A DNA stretch of 64,000 nucleotides, taken from the NCBI GenBank assembly GCA_965247635.1, contig CBDFHJ010000009.1:248001-312000 (forward strand), given 5' to 3'. The DNA is from CBDFHJ01 sp965247635. GTDB taxonomy: Bacteria; Chloroflexota; Dehalococcoidia; Lucifugimonadales; Australimonadaceae. The notes beneath the pieces were generated by a model. The model had not been told where the DNA came from and ran no database searches. It saw nothing but the letters and a program-made list of their open reading frames with translations. Positions within the stretch are counted from its first letter, which is position 1. The number at the start of each line of letters is the position of its first letter. Shown piece by piece: positions 34,302 to 42,530 of this stretch. The position numbers and the translations under genes were made by a program.

Positions 34302-34753
34302 CAGCCCCTCCGTCTTGTAGGAGCGCGGCCTGGAGCCACGACGTTGTTCAGGACTTCCCGCCCCTGAAGGTCCTATATCCTTCTCCTCTCCTCCTCACCA
34401 TACCGCATTCGTGCTCGCAATTAGTTCCTAATCCCCAAAGTACGTTCCATCTCTTTGTCACCCTGAGCGCAGCGAAGGGTCTCTCGGGTGAGGGATTCCT
34501 CGTCCGCCTGCGGCGGTCTCAGAATGACAGGAACTTTGCAGACTAAGCATTAGTCCTCAAGACCCTGACCAATAGAGCCCTTCTCGCCAGTAGCGGGCCT
34601 CTTCCGCGTACTCCTCCGGGGCGCTGATGAGCGTTCAGAGATGGGCGAACTCCCCGTACATCTTGTTCATCCTGGCGGCCTCACCCCTTTAGAGCCCATG
34701 CCATATCTTACAATCTGGCAGCTTGATATTCGGAAATCCGGTTGGAATTCGTC
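34302..34753. other. Gene-free region with scaffold-1 repeat copy 2
   Basis: Apart from the repeat at 34448-34548, this region holds the upstream in-frame extension of recO and short remnants with no open frame of note. No RNA gene is recognised. Confidence 0.5.
34448..34548 (+). repeat. Dispersed repeat, scaffold 1, copy 2
   Basis: Nearly identical to 5394-5497, but the internal hairpin is CCGCCTGCGGCGG (34504-34516) instead of CCCCGATAAATCGGGG. Confidence 0.8.
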
Positions 34754-34779
34754 TTGACAGACGTTTTCTGTATTATTTA
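34754..34779 (+). promoter_or_regulatory. Possible promoter of the collagen-like gene
   Basis: A consensus -35 TTGACA (34754-34759) is followed by the AT-rich TATTATTTA (34771-34779). The spacer to the best -10 hexamer is shorter than usual (14 bp). ACAGA/TCTGT half-sites lie between the two boxes. Confidence 0.35.
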
Positions 34780-35426
34780 GGCGGTGTCGACCCTTAGTTA
34801 AGACGAAATCCCAGGAGGAACAATGATGGCAAGCATACGAGATGAATACATCGAGAGGGAGATCCTCAGGTTCTTCAACAGTGCCAGATCACCTGACGAT
34901 ATTCAACAGCGCATTTTCGATGACCCACACTTCGGGAGCGGGCCAGGGCCGGCGCAGGGCATTACCCAATCGCAAGCGTATGAGATCCTGGTTACCCGCG
35001 ATTCGAAATACAGTAGAAACTTCACCGAACTTCGTCAGATCTCGGATGTAGTCGGTATAGGAACCGATACGTGGCACGACATCCTATACAGCTTCAACAT
35101 CCCTTTGAAGACAGGCCTCCGCTGGGTACACCGCCTGGGCACCCATCGGTTGCAATATGAGCTGCCAGACGGCAGATGGGGTCCGCTGTCGTATAATCTG
35201 ACCGGTGGACCAATGGGACCCATGCCGAAGTCTCACTTCCGAGGGGATTTCTTGCAAATCGAACAACCCAATGGAGAATGGACATCATCTTCCGTTAGAG
35301 GTCCAAGAGGTTACAGAGGGCCCCAAGGGCTGGTGGGACCCATGCCGAGATCTTACTTCAGGGGGTCCTACTTGCTGGTCAAACAACCAGACGGTAGTTG
35401 GGCACGCTCAAGCTCCCTTAGAGGTC

Positions 35427-35430
35427 CTAG
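35427..35430. repeat. Target-site duplication, left (CTAG), IS5-family element
   Basis: CTAG at 35427-35430 and again at 36799-36802 flank the element. Four-base palindromic YTAR targets are usual for the IS5 group. Confidence 0.85.
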
Positions 35431-36798
35431 CAGGCTGCTGAAAAACTCCCGCAGAAATTGCCCGGAGAAGGGTGTAACGGAGATAAAGTAAAGGAAACGG
35501 GTGGGAGGTTGAGGGAGTGCGCGGACGACGAGAGCCCCAGGTTAGCATGCTGGCCTTCATTGATCTGGAGACGCGGGTGCCAGCCGGTCATCCCCTGCGG
35601 ACCATCAAGGGGCTAGCCGACCGGGCCTTGGCCCAGCTTTCGCCAGAGTTCGACCGAATGTACGCTCAGATAGGGCGTCCTTCCATTCCTCCCGAACGAC
35701 TGCTGAAGGCTTCATTACTGATTTCCCTGTACTCGGTGCGCAGTGAACGGGGATTCTGCGAGCGACTGGATTACAATCTCCTCTTCCGCTGGTTTCTGGG
35801 CATGAACCTCATGGAGCCCAGTTTCGATCCCACCGTCTTCACTAAGAACCGGGAGCGGCTGCTGAAGCATCGGGTGGGCCAGGCTTTGTTCGACGAAGTG
35901 GTGCTGGAAGCGGACCGGCGGGGCCTGCTGTCGGACGAGCACTTCACCGTGGACGGCACGCTGATTGAGGCGGCAGCCAGCCTGAAGAGCTTCAAACCCA
36001 AGGACGGTGACCCGCCCAAGACGACAGATGATGACCCGGGCAATCCTTCGGTGGACTTCCATGGAGAACGACGTAGCAATGCCACCCATCAGAGCACCAC
36101 GGACCCGGAGGCCCGGCTACTGCGCAAGGGGAAAGGCAAGGAAGCCAAGCTGGTATTCATGGCCCATGCCTTGATGGAAAACCGCCACGGTCTGCTGGTG
36201 GACTTCCAGACTACCCAGGCGACGGGGACAGCGGAGCGGGATACAGTACCGGTGCTGGTGGACCAAGCCAAGGAGCGGGGCTTTCATCCCAAAACGTTGG
36301 GCGGAGACAAAGGCTACGACACTGGGGATTGCGTGGCGGCCCTGCGCCAGCGTGGGTTGACGCCTCACGTAGCACAGAACACCAATGGCCGGTCCAGCGC
36401 CATTGATGGCCGGACCACTCGCCACCCAGGGTACGCAATCAGTCAGCGGATTCGGAAACGGGTTGAGGAGATCTTCGGGTGGATGAAAACAGTGGGTGGA
36501 TTCCGAAGGACGCGGTATAAGGGGCTGGACCGGACCGGTCTGGCGGGGTACCTGGTAGCTACGGCCTACAATCTGGTCCGCATGGCGAAGCTATTGGAGT
36601 TGGCCAAGGAAGCGCCGGAAGCCCAGGCGGCATGACCCGACAATGGGCTACCCATGCCCGGTGCCCCAGGAGGGCCGGGTCAGGGAGCGTCAAGGGCCAA
36701 AAGTCTCGTTCAAACGGCCCAATTCCCCCCAACAGGACCAATGATTCACAGACCTGAACCCTAGGTTCTGGACTTATACCTCTTTCTTCAGCAGCCTG
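35431..36798 (+). mobile_element. IS5-family insertion sequence (1368 bp)
   Basis: The ends CAGGCTGCTGAAAAACTCC and, reversed, CAGGCTGCTGAAGAAAGAGG form imperfect terminal inverted repeats, with CTAG duplicated outside. One transposase gene lies inside. Excision in silico restores the host reading frame, which fixes the boundaries. Confidence 0.92.
35517..36635 (+). CDS. IS5 family transposase
   Basis: The 372-residue DDE transposase begins with the DUF772-type N-terminal domain (SMLAFIDLETRVPAGHPLRTIKGLADRAL; SVRSERGFCERLDYNLLFRWFLGMNL). The catalytic residues sit in FTVDGTLIEAAASLKSF (first Asp), LGGDKGYDTGDCV (second Asp) and IRKRVEEIFGWMKTVGGFRRTRYKG (Glu in the Y/R-x2-R-x3-E-x6-K-like motif). 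The internal polar stretch KPKDGDPPKTTDDDPGNPSVDFHGE is typical of this subgroup. Length and motifs suggest an intact, potentially active enzyme. Confidence 0.93.
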   Translation: MRGRREPQVSMLAFIDLETRVPAGHPLRTIKGLADRALAQLSPEFDRMYAQIGRPSIPPERLLKASLLISLYSVRSERGFCERLDYNLLFRWFLGMNLMEPSFDPTVFTKNRERLLKHRVGQALFDEVVLEADRRGLLSDEHFTVDGTLIEAAASLKSFKPKDGDPPKTTDDDPGNPSVDFHGERRSNATHQSTTDPEARLLRKGKGKEAKLVFMAHALMENRHGLLVDFQTTQATGTAERDTVPVLVDQAKERGFHPKTLGGDKGYDTGDCVAALRQRGLTPHVAQNTNGRSSAIDGRTTRHPGYAISQRIRKRVEEIFGWMKTVGGFRRTRYKGLDRTGLAGYLVATAYNLVRMAKLLELAKEAPEAQAA

Positions 36799-36802
36799 CT
36801 AG
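36799..36802. repeat. Target-site duplication, right (CTAG), IS5-family element
   Basis: An exact partner of 35427-35430. Confidence 0.85.
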
Positions 36803-37577
36803 AGGTAACACAGGGCTCCGAGGGCTAGTGGGACCCATGCCGAACTCTTACTTCCGGGGTTATTACTTGCTAGTCAAACAACCAGATGGAACTTGGGTAC
36901 GATCACGCCCCCTTAGAGGTCCAATAGGCCCTATAGGGCCTACTGGACTTGAAGGCCCTGTGGGCCCTTCAGGGACTCCAAGGACTGCAGGGCTCGACCG
37001 GCCCTACGGGGAATCCGGGACCCAAAGGGGATCAGGGCGATAAGGGGGAACCCGGTACCCCGGGAGGTCCGCCCGGTCCACAAGGGATTCAGGGTGAGCA
37101 GGGGGACAAGGGGGACACCGGGACAAACGGGACCAAGGGGGATAAGGGGGACAAGGGGGACAAGGGAGACACGGGTGATCCGGGATTGGGGCCGTTTGGT
37201 TACATGGCCTCATGGATGGTCACGTCCTCCAACAACAGCACTGGCAACATTTATGCCCCATCAAGGTTCACTGGACACGTTTATGTTCATGGGGCGAAAG
37301 CGACGGAACAAAAAATATGGGCTGTTGGAACCGATGACAGTGCTGAATGGTGGTGGAGGGGATTCAAGAACGACGTTGGCGACCATGATATGGGATTTAC
37401 CGATCTCGAATATGTATCCCCGAACACTTGGAAAATAGTTAACGCCTCAGATGGTGCTTTATCTGTAACGTTTGTAGGTAGTAAGGCGTAAAAACAGCCT
37501 CCTGGACAATGGGCCACAGAGCGGTAGGGCTAGGTGGAGTCACTTAGCTGAGCATTCCAAGCCATCGAGGAGGAGCG

Positions 37578-38144
37578 TTGGACGTTCAGCGATGCCCCTG
37601 GGCGGGCGACGACCCGCTGATGCAGCAGTACCACGACGAGGAGTGGGGAGCGCCCGTCCACGACGACAGGCTGCTCTTTGAGTTCCTGGTGCTGGAGGGC
37701 GCCCAGGCCGGCCTCTCTTGGCGCACCGTCCTGCACAAGCGCGAGGGGTACCGTCGAGCATTCGACGGCTTCGACGCGGCCAAGGTTGCCGCCTACGGAC
37801 CCGCGGACGTGGCGCGACTGGTAACCGATGCGGGAATCGTCCGCAACGCCGCCAAGATACGCTCCGCCATCACCAACGCTCAGCTAGTCTTGGAGGCGCA
37901 GCGGGAGTTCGGTAGCTTCGATCAGTACATCTGGGGTTTCACCAACGGGCAAACGCTCCGTCGCCCTGGAGGGGTCAGTAACGAGCAGATCCCCGCCACG
38001 TCCGTCGAGTCCGACGCCATGACCAGGGACCTGAAGCGCCGCGGGTTCAAGTTCGTCGGCTCCACCATCTGCTACGCCTTCATGCAGGCGGTAGGGATGG
38101 TCGACGACCACGTCACGGGCTGCTTCCGCGCGCCGCCAGGGTGA
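37578..38144 (+). CDS. tag: 3-methyladenine DNA glycosylase I
   Basis: Tag removes 3-methyladenine from alkylated DNA. The 188-residue HhH glycosylase starts at TTG after GAGGAGG. It shows the family zinc ligands in RCPWA (Cys6) and QQYHDEEWG (His19), and the C-terminal VDDHVTGCF. In between lie the conserved FEFLVLEGAQAGLSWRTVLHKREGYRRAFDGFD and GIVRNAAKIRSAITNA. The TGA stop codon and last residues fall inside the CCAGGGTGAAACCCTGG hairpin of a dispersed repeat, so the extreme C-terminus is repeat-derived. Confidence 0.95.
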   Translation: MDVQRCPWAGDDPLMQQYHDEEWGAPVHDDRLLFEFLVLEGAQAGLSWRTVLHKREGYRRAFDGFDAAKVAAYGPADVARLVTDAGIVRNAAKIRSAITNAQLVLEAQREFGSFDQYIWGFTNGQTLRRPGGVSNEQIPATSVESDAMTRDLKRRGFKFVGSTICYAFMQAVGMVDDHVTGCFRAPPG

Positions 38145-38431
38145 AACCCTGGACCCACTTGCGGTGTCCCAATGGTCGATATACAACAAGGGTAGTCAAG
38201 CCCACGCCGAGACGTTGGGCACGCGCGGACGCACTCCGGGAGGGCGGGTGGCCAGGGTGCTACCCTGGACCTACGTGCGGTGTCCCTATCGTCGGAGTCA
38301 GCGAGGCGCCGGACAGCCCGCGCCGAATCGCTGGAAAGGTTCCAATCGCCCGTTTTGAGGGTGGGGCGCACGCGGATGCATCCGGGGAGGGCGGGTGGGT
38401 AAATCCAACCTAGGGGTGGGGTAATCTCCGG
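38136..38431 (+). repeat. Dispersed repeat, scaffold 3, two tandem units
   Basis: Unit 1 starts with hairpin CCAGGGTGAAACCCTGG (38136-38152), unit 2 with CCAGGGTGCTACCCTGG (38252-38268). Each is followed by ACC(C/T)AC(T/G)TGCGGTGTCCC. The second runs through GCCCGCGCCGAATCGCTGG and GCGGATGCATCCGGGGAGGG to GGGTGGGTAAATCCAACC and a G-rich end. It fills the space between tag and recR. Confidence 0.85.
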
Positions 38432-38456
38432 TGCGCCGCTAGGGTGACGAGAACGC

Positions 38457-39068
38457 CTACAGCTCCTGACGGCCTTCCAGGGCCCGAGTCAAGGTCAGGT
38501 CGTCGGCGTACTCCAGGTCGCCTCCCACGGGCAGTCCGCGGGCCAGGCGCGTGACCGTGGGGCCCAGGGGCCGCACCAACTGTGCTACGTACATGGCCGT
38601 CGCCTCGCCCTCCACGGACGAGTTGGTCGCCAGTACCAGCTCCTGGACCGTGCCGCCCGTCAGCCGGGCCAGCAGCTCCCGGATCCGTAGGTCGTCAGGC
38701 CTCACGTTGCTCATGGGGTCGATAGCACCGTGGAGCACGTGGTACAGGCCCTTGTAGGCGCCGGTGCGCTCCAGGGCCAGCACGTCCATGGGCTCCTGGA
38801 CCACGCAGATGCGCGTATCGTCGCGGCCAGGGTTGGAGCAGATGATGCACGGGTCCTCGTCGGTCACGTTCTGACACCGGCTACAGAAGGTGATCTGCTC
38901 CTTCATGGCGCCGATGGCCTCGGCCAGGGCCTGGGCCTCCTCGGCGGGCACACGCACCAGGTAGTACGTCAGGCGTTGCGCCATCTTCGGCCCGATACCC
39001 GGCAGCTTGTGAAACTGCTCGATGAGCCGGGCCACGGGTCCCGCCAGGGAAGGATGGTGGGAGACCAT
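38457..39068 (-). CDS. recR: Recombination protein RecR
   Basis: RecR acts with RecO (and RecF) in RecA loading at gaps. The 203-residue protein has the N-terminal HhH region (LIEQFHKLPGIGPKMAQRLTYYLV, about 15-38) and the four-cysteine zinc motif CSRCQNVTDEDPCIIC (about 61-76). A Toprim domain follows (ICVVQEPMDVLALERTGAYKGLYHVLHGAIDPMSNVRPDDL) and ends with LPVGGDLEYADDLTLTRALEGRQ. It is the last gene of the minus-strand ybeY-dnaX-ebfC-recR block and starts 3 nt after ebfC. Confidence 0.97.
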   Translation of the reverse strand: MVSHHPSLAGPVARLIEQFHKLPGIGPKMAQRLTYYLVRVPAEEAQALAEAIGAMKEQITFCSRCQNVTDEDPCIICSNPGRDDTRICVVQEPMDVLALERTGAYKGLYHVLHGAIDPMSNVRPDDLRIRELLARLTGGTVQELVLATNSSVEGEATAMYVAQLVRPLGPTVTRLARGLPVGGDLEYADDLTLTRALEGRQEL

Positions 39069-39071
39069 GCG

Positions 39072-39374
39072 CTACATCCCGGGGATCTTCAGCCCGCCGG
39101 TGACGGCGCTCAGCCGCTCGTTGGCGAGGGCCTGCGACTTCTCCAGGGCTTCGTTGACGGCGGTCAGCACCAGGTCTTGCAGCATTTCCACGTCGTCGGG
39201 GTCGACCGCCGACGGGTCGATGGTGACCGCCTCGATCTGCTGATGGCCAGTGCACACAACCCGCACGGCGCCGCCGCCAGCCGAGGCCTCCACCTTTGCC
39301 GACGCCAGCTCGTCCTGGACCTTGGCTAGCCGTGCTTGCATCTGTTGGGCCTGCTTCAGCATGTTCCTATTCAC
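39072..39374 (-). CDS. ebfC: Nucleoid-associated protein, YbaB/EbfC family
   Basis: This 100-residue protein matches the YbaB/EbfC family of small DNA-binding proteins (MNRNMLKQAQQMQARLAKVQDELASAKVEASAGGGAVRVVCTGHQQIEAVTIDPSAVDPDDVEMLQDLVLTAVNEAL). It sits in the standard dnaX-ybaB-recR order. Its ATG lies 8 nt inside the end of dnaX, so expression is translationally coupled. The C-terminal GGLKIPGM is family-typical. Confidence 0.95.
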   Translation of the reverse strand: MNRNMLKQAQQMQARLAKVQDELASAKVEASAGGGAVRVVCTGHQQIEAVTIDPSAVDPDDVEMLQDLVLTAVNEALEKSQALANERLSAVTGGLKIPGM

Positions 39375-41109
39375 CGTCGGCCTCCTCCCAGGGGTCGGGA
39401 TCCCGTGGCTCCGAGACGACCTGGCCTCCCATGTTCATGGCGGCGCGGACCAGGTGGCCTTGGGACTGCCCGATTCGTGACTTGGTATCGTTCTCATCCC
39501 CTTCCACCCTCAACGTGTACTGGCCGCCCAAGGTCTGCTCCAGCACCTGCTCCACGGCCTTGCGGCAGCCGGGGTCCTCCAGCTCCTCCTGCAGCCGTTC
39601 GAAGTTCGAGCGGTGGGCGAAGCGGACCACCAGGACCGAGCCGTCCAGGTAGTGGGACTTGGCGGAGCGCAGCAGCGCGCCCACGTCGAAGCGCTTGCCT
39701 CGGTATCGGCTCAGGGCACGAAGGATCGTGTTCCACTGGGTGGTCAGCCGCTCCTCCGATGGCCCCAAGTCGCGCACGGGCTCGCTGGGTGGAGCGGGAA
39801 CGCTTGGCGGGGCCGAAGCGATGGGCGGCGCGGAAGGAGCTTCAGGAGCCGCCGGCGCGGAAACCCGGCTGGTGGGTTGGGGTGGCGGCGCGGGCCCATC
39901 GTCGCGTTGCGGTGCGGGGCGGGACATCGTCGGCTGCGGGTGAGAGGCCGGCTCCACCGGCGCGGAAACCCGGCTGGTGGGGTGGGATGGCGGCGCAGGT
40001 GTGCTTTGGGGTTTTGCGTCCTCCACAGCGGGTCCGATACTCAGCTCGACAACTGCCAGTTCCAGCGGCAGGGGGGAGGGCTGGTCGTGCCGGAACGACA
40101 TCTGGCCAAAGAGTCGCAAGGCCCGCAGGATATGCTCCAGCGGTACCTGCGTTACGAGCTGAGCTATCTCCTGAACGCCTTCCACGGCCAGGTCGCCCGC
40201 ACCGGTCACGCCGCTTTTGATATGGAGCGCGGCCCGCAGGTACTCCACCGTCATGTGATGGAGTGGCCTCAGGTCCAGCCCGTCGGCGGCCACGGCGTTG
40301 ATGACGTCCAACGCCCCAGTCGTATCGTTGGAAAGCAGGTGCCTCACTAGGGCCACTGCCTGGTCCTCGTTGCCGAGACCCAGAAGGTCACGCACCGACT
40401 CTTGGGTAAGCTCCTTGCCGTACGACGTGATGAGCTGGTCCAGCAGGTTGGTGGCATCGCGCAGGCTGCCAGAAGACGCCAGCGCCAACAGCCGCAGGAC
40501 CTCCGGCGGAGCGTCGACTCCTTCGGCCTCGGCGATGTGACCCAACCGGCCCACCACGTCGGCCGTGGTAATGCGACGGAAGTCGAACCGCTGGCACCGC
40601 GAGATTATGGTGGCGGGAAGCCGCTGGGGCTCGGTGGTGCACAACACGAAGACGGCATGGGGCGGCGGCTCCTCCAGTGTCTTGAGAAAGGCGTTGAAAG
40701 CCGCGTCGGTCAGCATGTGGACTTCGTCGATGATGTAGACCTTGGACACGCCCTGGCCCGGGGCGAAGTAGACCTTCTCCCGCAGGTCGCGGATCTCGTC
40801 GATGCCCCGGTTGCTCGCCGCGTCGATCTCGATGAGGTCCACGAAGTTCCCCTGTTGAACGGCCTGGCAAACGGCGCACTGCCCGCACGGCTCGCCGGAG
40901 CCTTCGGCGCGCTCCAAGCAGTCAATGGCTTTCGCCAGCACGCGGGCCGTGCTCGTCTTACCGGTGCCCCTGGGACCGCAAAAGAGATAGGCGTGTGCCA
41001 CTCGTCCGATGGCAACCGCCTGCCCCAGCGTTTGGACGACCGCTTGCTGGCCGACGATGTCGACGAAGCGAGACGGCCGCCACTTGCGGTAGAGCACCTC
41101 TGTGGTCAC
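39367..41109 (-). CDS. dnaX: DNA polymerase III subunits gamma/tau
   Basis: DnaX is the ATPase of the sliding-clamp loader. GTG 41109 is chosen because it is preceded by a strong GGAGGTGA site and gives VTTEVLYRKWRPSRFVDIVGQ. The 580-residue protein has Walker A AYLFCGPRGTGKTSTARVLAKA, a zinc module (CLERAEGSGEPCGQCAVC), Walker B KVYIIDEVHML, sensor and SRC-type motifs (IISRCQRFDFRRI), and clamp-loader domains to about 365. A Pro-rich linker (about 385-465) holds two copies of PPxPTSRVSAP, and a tau-like C-terminal domain follows. No slippery heptamer for a shortened gamma form was seen. Confidence 0.96.
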   Translation of the reverse strand: MTTEVLYRKWRPSRFVDIVGQQAVVQTLGQAVAIGRVAHAYLFCGPRGTGKTSTARVLAKAIDCLERAEGSGEPCGQCAVCQAVQQGNFVDLIEIDAASNRGIDEIRDLREKVYFAPGQGVSKVYIIDEVHMLTDAAFNAFLKTLEEPPPHAVFVLCTTEPQRLPATIISRCQRFDFRRITTADVVGRLGHIAEAEGVDAPPEVLRLLALASSGSLRDATNLLDQLITSYGKELTQESVRDLLGLGNEDQAVALVRHLLSNDTTGALDVINAVAADGLDLRPLHHMTVEYLRAALHIKSGVTGAGDLAVEGVQEIAQLVTQVPLEHILRALRLFGQMSFRHDQPSPLPLELAVVELSIGPAVEDAKPQSTPAPPSHPTSRVSAPVEPASHPQPTMSRPAPQRDDGPAPPPQPTSRVSAPAAPEAPSAPPIASAPPSVPAPPSEPVRDLGPSEERLTTQWNTILRALSRYRGKRFDVGALLRSAKSHYLDGSVLVVRFAHRSNFERLQEELEDPGCRKAVEQVLEQTLGGQYTLRVEGDENDTKSRIGQSQGHLVRAAMNMGGQVVSEPRDPDPWEEADGE

Positions 41110-41113
41110 ACGG

Positions 41114-41629
41114 TCACCTCCACGCGCCCACCGCCTTACCCGGGAAGAGCCGGGTAAGGGCCTCATCTTCCAGCGCCTTCATAGTCGCTTCTTCATCAGG
41201 TTCCGCATGGTCGTGGCCCAGCAGGTGCAGAACGCCGTGGACCACCAGCAGCGCCACCTCTTGTTCCACTGGCCATCCGTGCTCCGCCGCCTGGAGCGCC
41301 GCTTGGGGATAAGAGACGACCACCTCGCCCAGCACGCCCTCCTCCTCTGGGGCCTGCGGAAACGCAGGGGTGCCGGCATCGGGCGCCGTGGGCTCCATCG
41401 GTCCTTGGCGGTCGGCGAAGGAGAGGACGTCCGTCTCCTCGTCCAGCCCTCTGAAGCGGTGGTTCAGGTCACGAAGGGTATCGTCATCGGCGACGACGAC
41501 GCTGGCGCTGGAGCGACCATCGGGGTCTGCGATTTCGAGGGCCTGGGCTGCCACCCCTCGTAGCCACGGCAACGAGACCATAGTGCGATAAGCGGGAAAT
41601 ACCTGGGCCTGGATGCGCCGTCTGGGCAT
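41114..41629 (-). CDS. ybeY: Endoribonuclease YbeY (rRNA maturation)
   Basis: YbeY is a zinc metalloprotein for 16S rRNA 3'-end processing and ribosome quality control. ATG 41629, preceded by GGAG, gives a 171-residue protein; the frame upstream runs into repeat sequence. The core has SVVVADDDTLRDLNHRFRGLDEETDVLSF (about 48-76) and the three-histidine motif HGVLHLLGHDH (about 138-148). The insert MEPTAPDAGTPAFPQAPEEEGVLGEVVVSYPQA is longer than in E. coli. It is the first gene of the dnaX block and stops 4 nt before dnaX. Confidence 0.95.
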   Translation of the reverse strand: MPRRRIQAQVFPAYRTMVSLPWLRGVAAQALEIADPDGRSSASVVVADDDTLRDLNHRFRGLDEETDVLSFADRQGPMEPTAPDAGTPAFPQAPEEEGVLGEVVVSYPQAALQAAEHGWPVEQEVALLVVHGVLHLLGHDHAEPDEEATMKALEDEALTRLFPGKAVGAWR

Positions 41630-41702
41630 GGACCACTCCACCTGTGACGGCATCATAGCACACAGGTATGCACCCCTCGACTCGCTGTTGCCACCATCTT
41701 TG

Positions 41703-41862
41703 GCAGGACGCGTCCTGCACCTACTTGCGGTGTCCCTATGGTCAATGGACAGCAAGGGTAGTCAAGCCCACGCCGGGACGCTGGGGTACGCGCGGACGCG
41801 CTCCGGGGAGGGTGGTTGGGTAAAAACAACCTGGGGTGGGGTTAGCAGCCCGTTAGCCATCG
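41703..41862 (+). repeat. Dispersed repeat, scaffold 3, single unit with a different hairpin
   Basis: The hairpin here is GCAGGACGCGTCCTGC (41703-41718), followed by the common ACCTACTTGCGGTGTCCC, AAGCCCACGCCGGGACGCTGG and the GGGTAAAAACAACCTGGGG tail ending GGGGTTAGC. Confidence 0.85.
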
Positions 41863-41944
41863 GCCCGAAAGGCCCCCTCACAGTCGCTTTTGAGCAGGCT
41901 CCTCGGCTATGATGGCGCCCGTACTCCTTCGGAGGAGGTTAGCA

Positions 41945-42472
41945 ATGGAAGGTGCGCAGGTGGTGGCCGATGCCCTGGAGCGGATCAAGGGCACCCTGGA
42001 GCGGGCCGTGACGGGCCTACCCAACGATGACCTGCACCGGCAGCCTCGCGACGACTGCAATTCCATCGCGTGGCTGGCGTGGCACCTGACGCGCGTCCAG
42101 GACGACCACCTCTCCAACCTGGCCGGTCGCGAGCAGGCGTGGACCGCCGACGGCTGGCACGCCCGCTTCGGTATGGAGGCCGACCCGCACAACCTTGGCG
42201 GAGGGCATACTCCGGAGCAGGTAGCCGCCTTCCGGGCGCCCGACACCCAAACGCTGCTGGACTACCACAACGCCGTCCTGGAACGAAGCAAGGCCTACTT
42301 GGAAACGTTGGCCACGGCGGACCTCGACCGCGTGCTGGACGAGCCCCAGTGGCAGACGCCGGTCACCGTGGGCGTCCGGCTGGTGAGCGTGATCAACGAC
42401 AACACGCAGCACGCGGGCCAGATAGCCTACCTGCGGGGCCTGTTCCAGGGCCTTGGCTGGCAACGGTTCTAG
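41945..42472 (+). CDS. DinB-family four-helix-bundle protein
   Basis: The 175-residue protein starts at ATG 41945 after GGAGGAGG. It has the DinB/DUF664-type bundle with histidines in SIAWLAWHLTRVQDDHL (about 41-57) and NTQHAGQIAYLRG (about 155-167), which usually form a metal site with a third His. DinB-like enzymes include thiol-dependent S-transferases for bacillithiol or mycothiol, but many have no known activity. It is followed by rsfS, which has its own promoter, so it is probably a single-gene unit. Confidence 0.8.
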   Translation: MEGAQVVADALERIKGTLERAVTGLPNDDLHRQPRDDCNSIAWLAWHLTRVQDDHLSNLAGREQAWTADGWHARFGMEADPHNLGGGHTPEQVAAFRAPDTQTLLDYHNAVLERSKAYLETLATADLDRVLDEPQWQTPVTVGVRLVSVINDNTQHAGQIAYLRGLFQGLGWQRF

Positions 42473-42491
42473 GCGCGGAGGAGTAGCGACA

Positions 42492-42522
42492 TTGGCCATC
42501 GCCTTACATTCCGCCCTATAAT
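42492..42522 (+). promoter_or_regulatory. Promoter of rsfS, predicting a leaderless mRNA
   Basis: A consensus TATAAT lies at 42517-42522, with TTGGCC at 42492-42497 (19-bp spacer). The ATG of rsfS is at 42531, only 8 nt past the -10 box, and no Shine-Dalgarno is visible. Confidence 0.5.
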
Positions 42523-42530
42523 GGCCGTAG

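Larger units (their letters stand above)
34823..37491 (+). pseudogene. Collagen-like repeat protein, split by IS5-family element and frameshifted
   Basis: The 5' part (34823-35430) encodes a helix-hairpin-helix-like segment (AYEILVTRDSKYSRNFTELRQISDVVGIGTDTWHDILYSF). Units of about 40 residues of the form GPMPxSYFRGxYLLVKQPDGxW, alternating with Gly-X-Y triplets, follow. The IS at 35431-36798 interrupts it. Deleting the IS and one CTAG restores the frame as LRGPRGNTGLRGLVGPMP. A second break lies in the GGG at 36972-36974, after which the frame 36949-37491 continues with GPKGDQGDKGEPGTPGG-type triplets. It ends with a 90-residue non-repetitive domain (YMASWMVTSSNNSTGNIYAPS to FVGSKA). No signal peptide is visible. 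GC content is low for the window. Collagen-like bacterial proteins are usually surface or fibre proteins; the role here is unknown. Confidence 0.8.

Noticed and set aside
34823..37491. Phase variation of the collagen-like gene through the G-run at 36972
   Set aside because: The run is only three bases long and similar one-base breaks occur in unrelated genes, so error or decay is simpler.
39367..41109. Programmed frameshift producing a short gamma form of DnaX
   Set aside because: No A-AAA-AAG-like heptamer or suitable early stop was found at the expected place.
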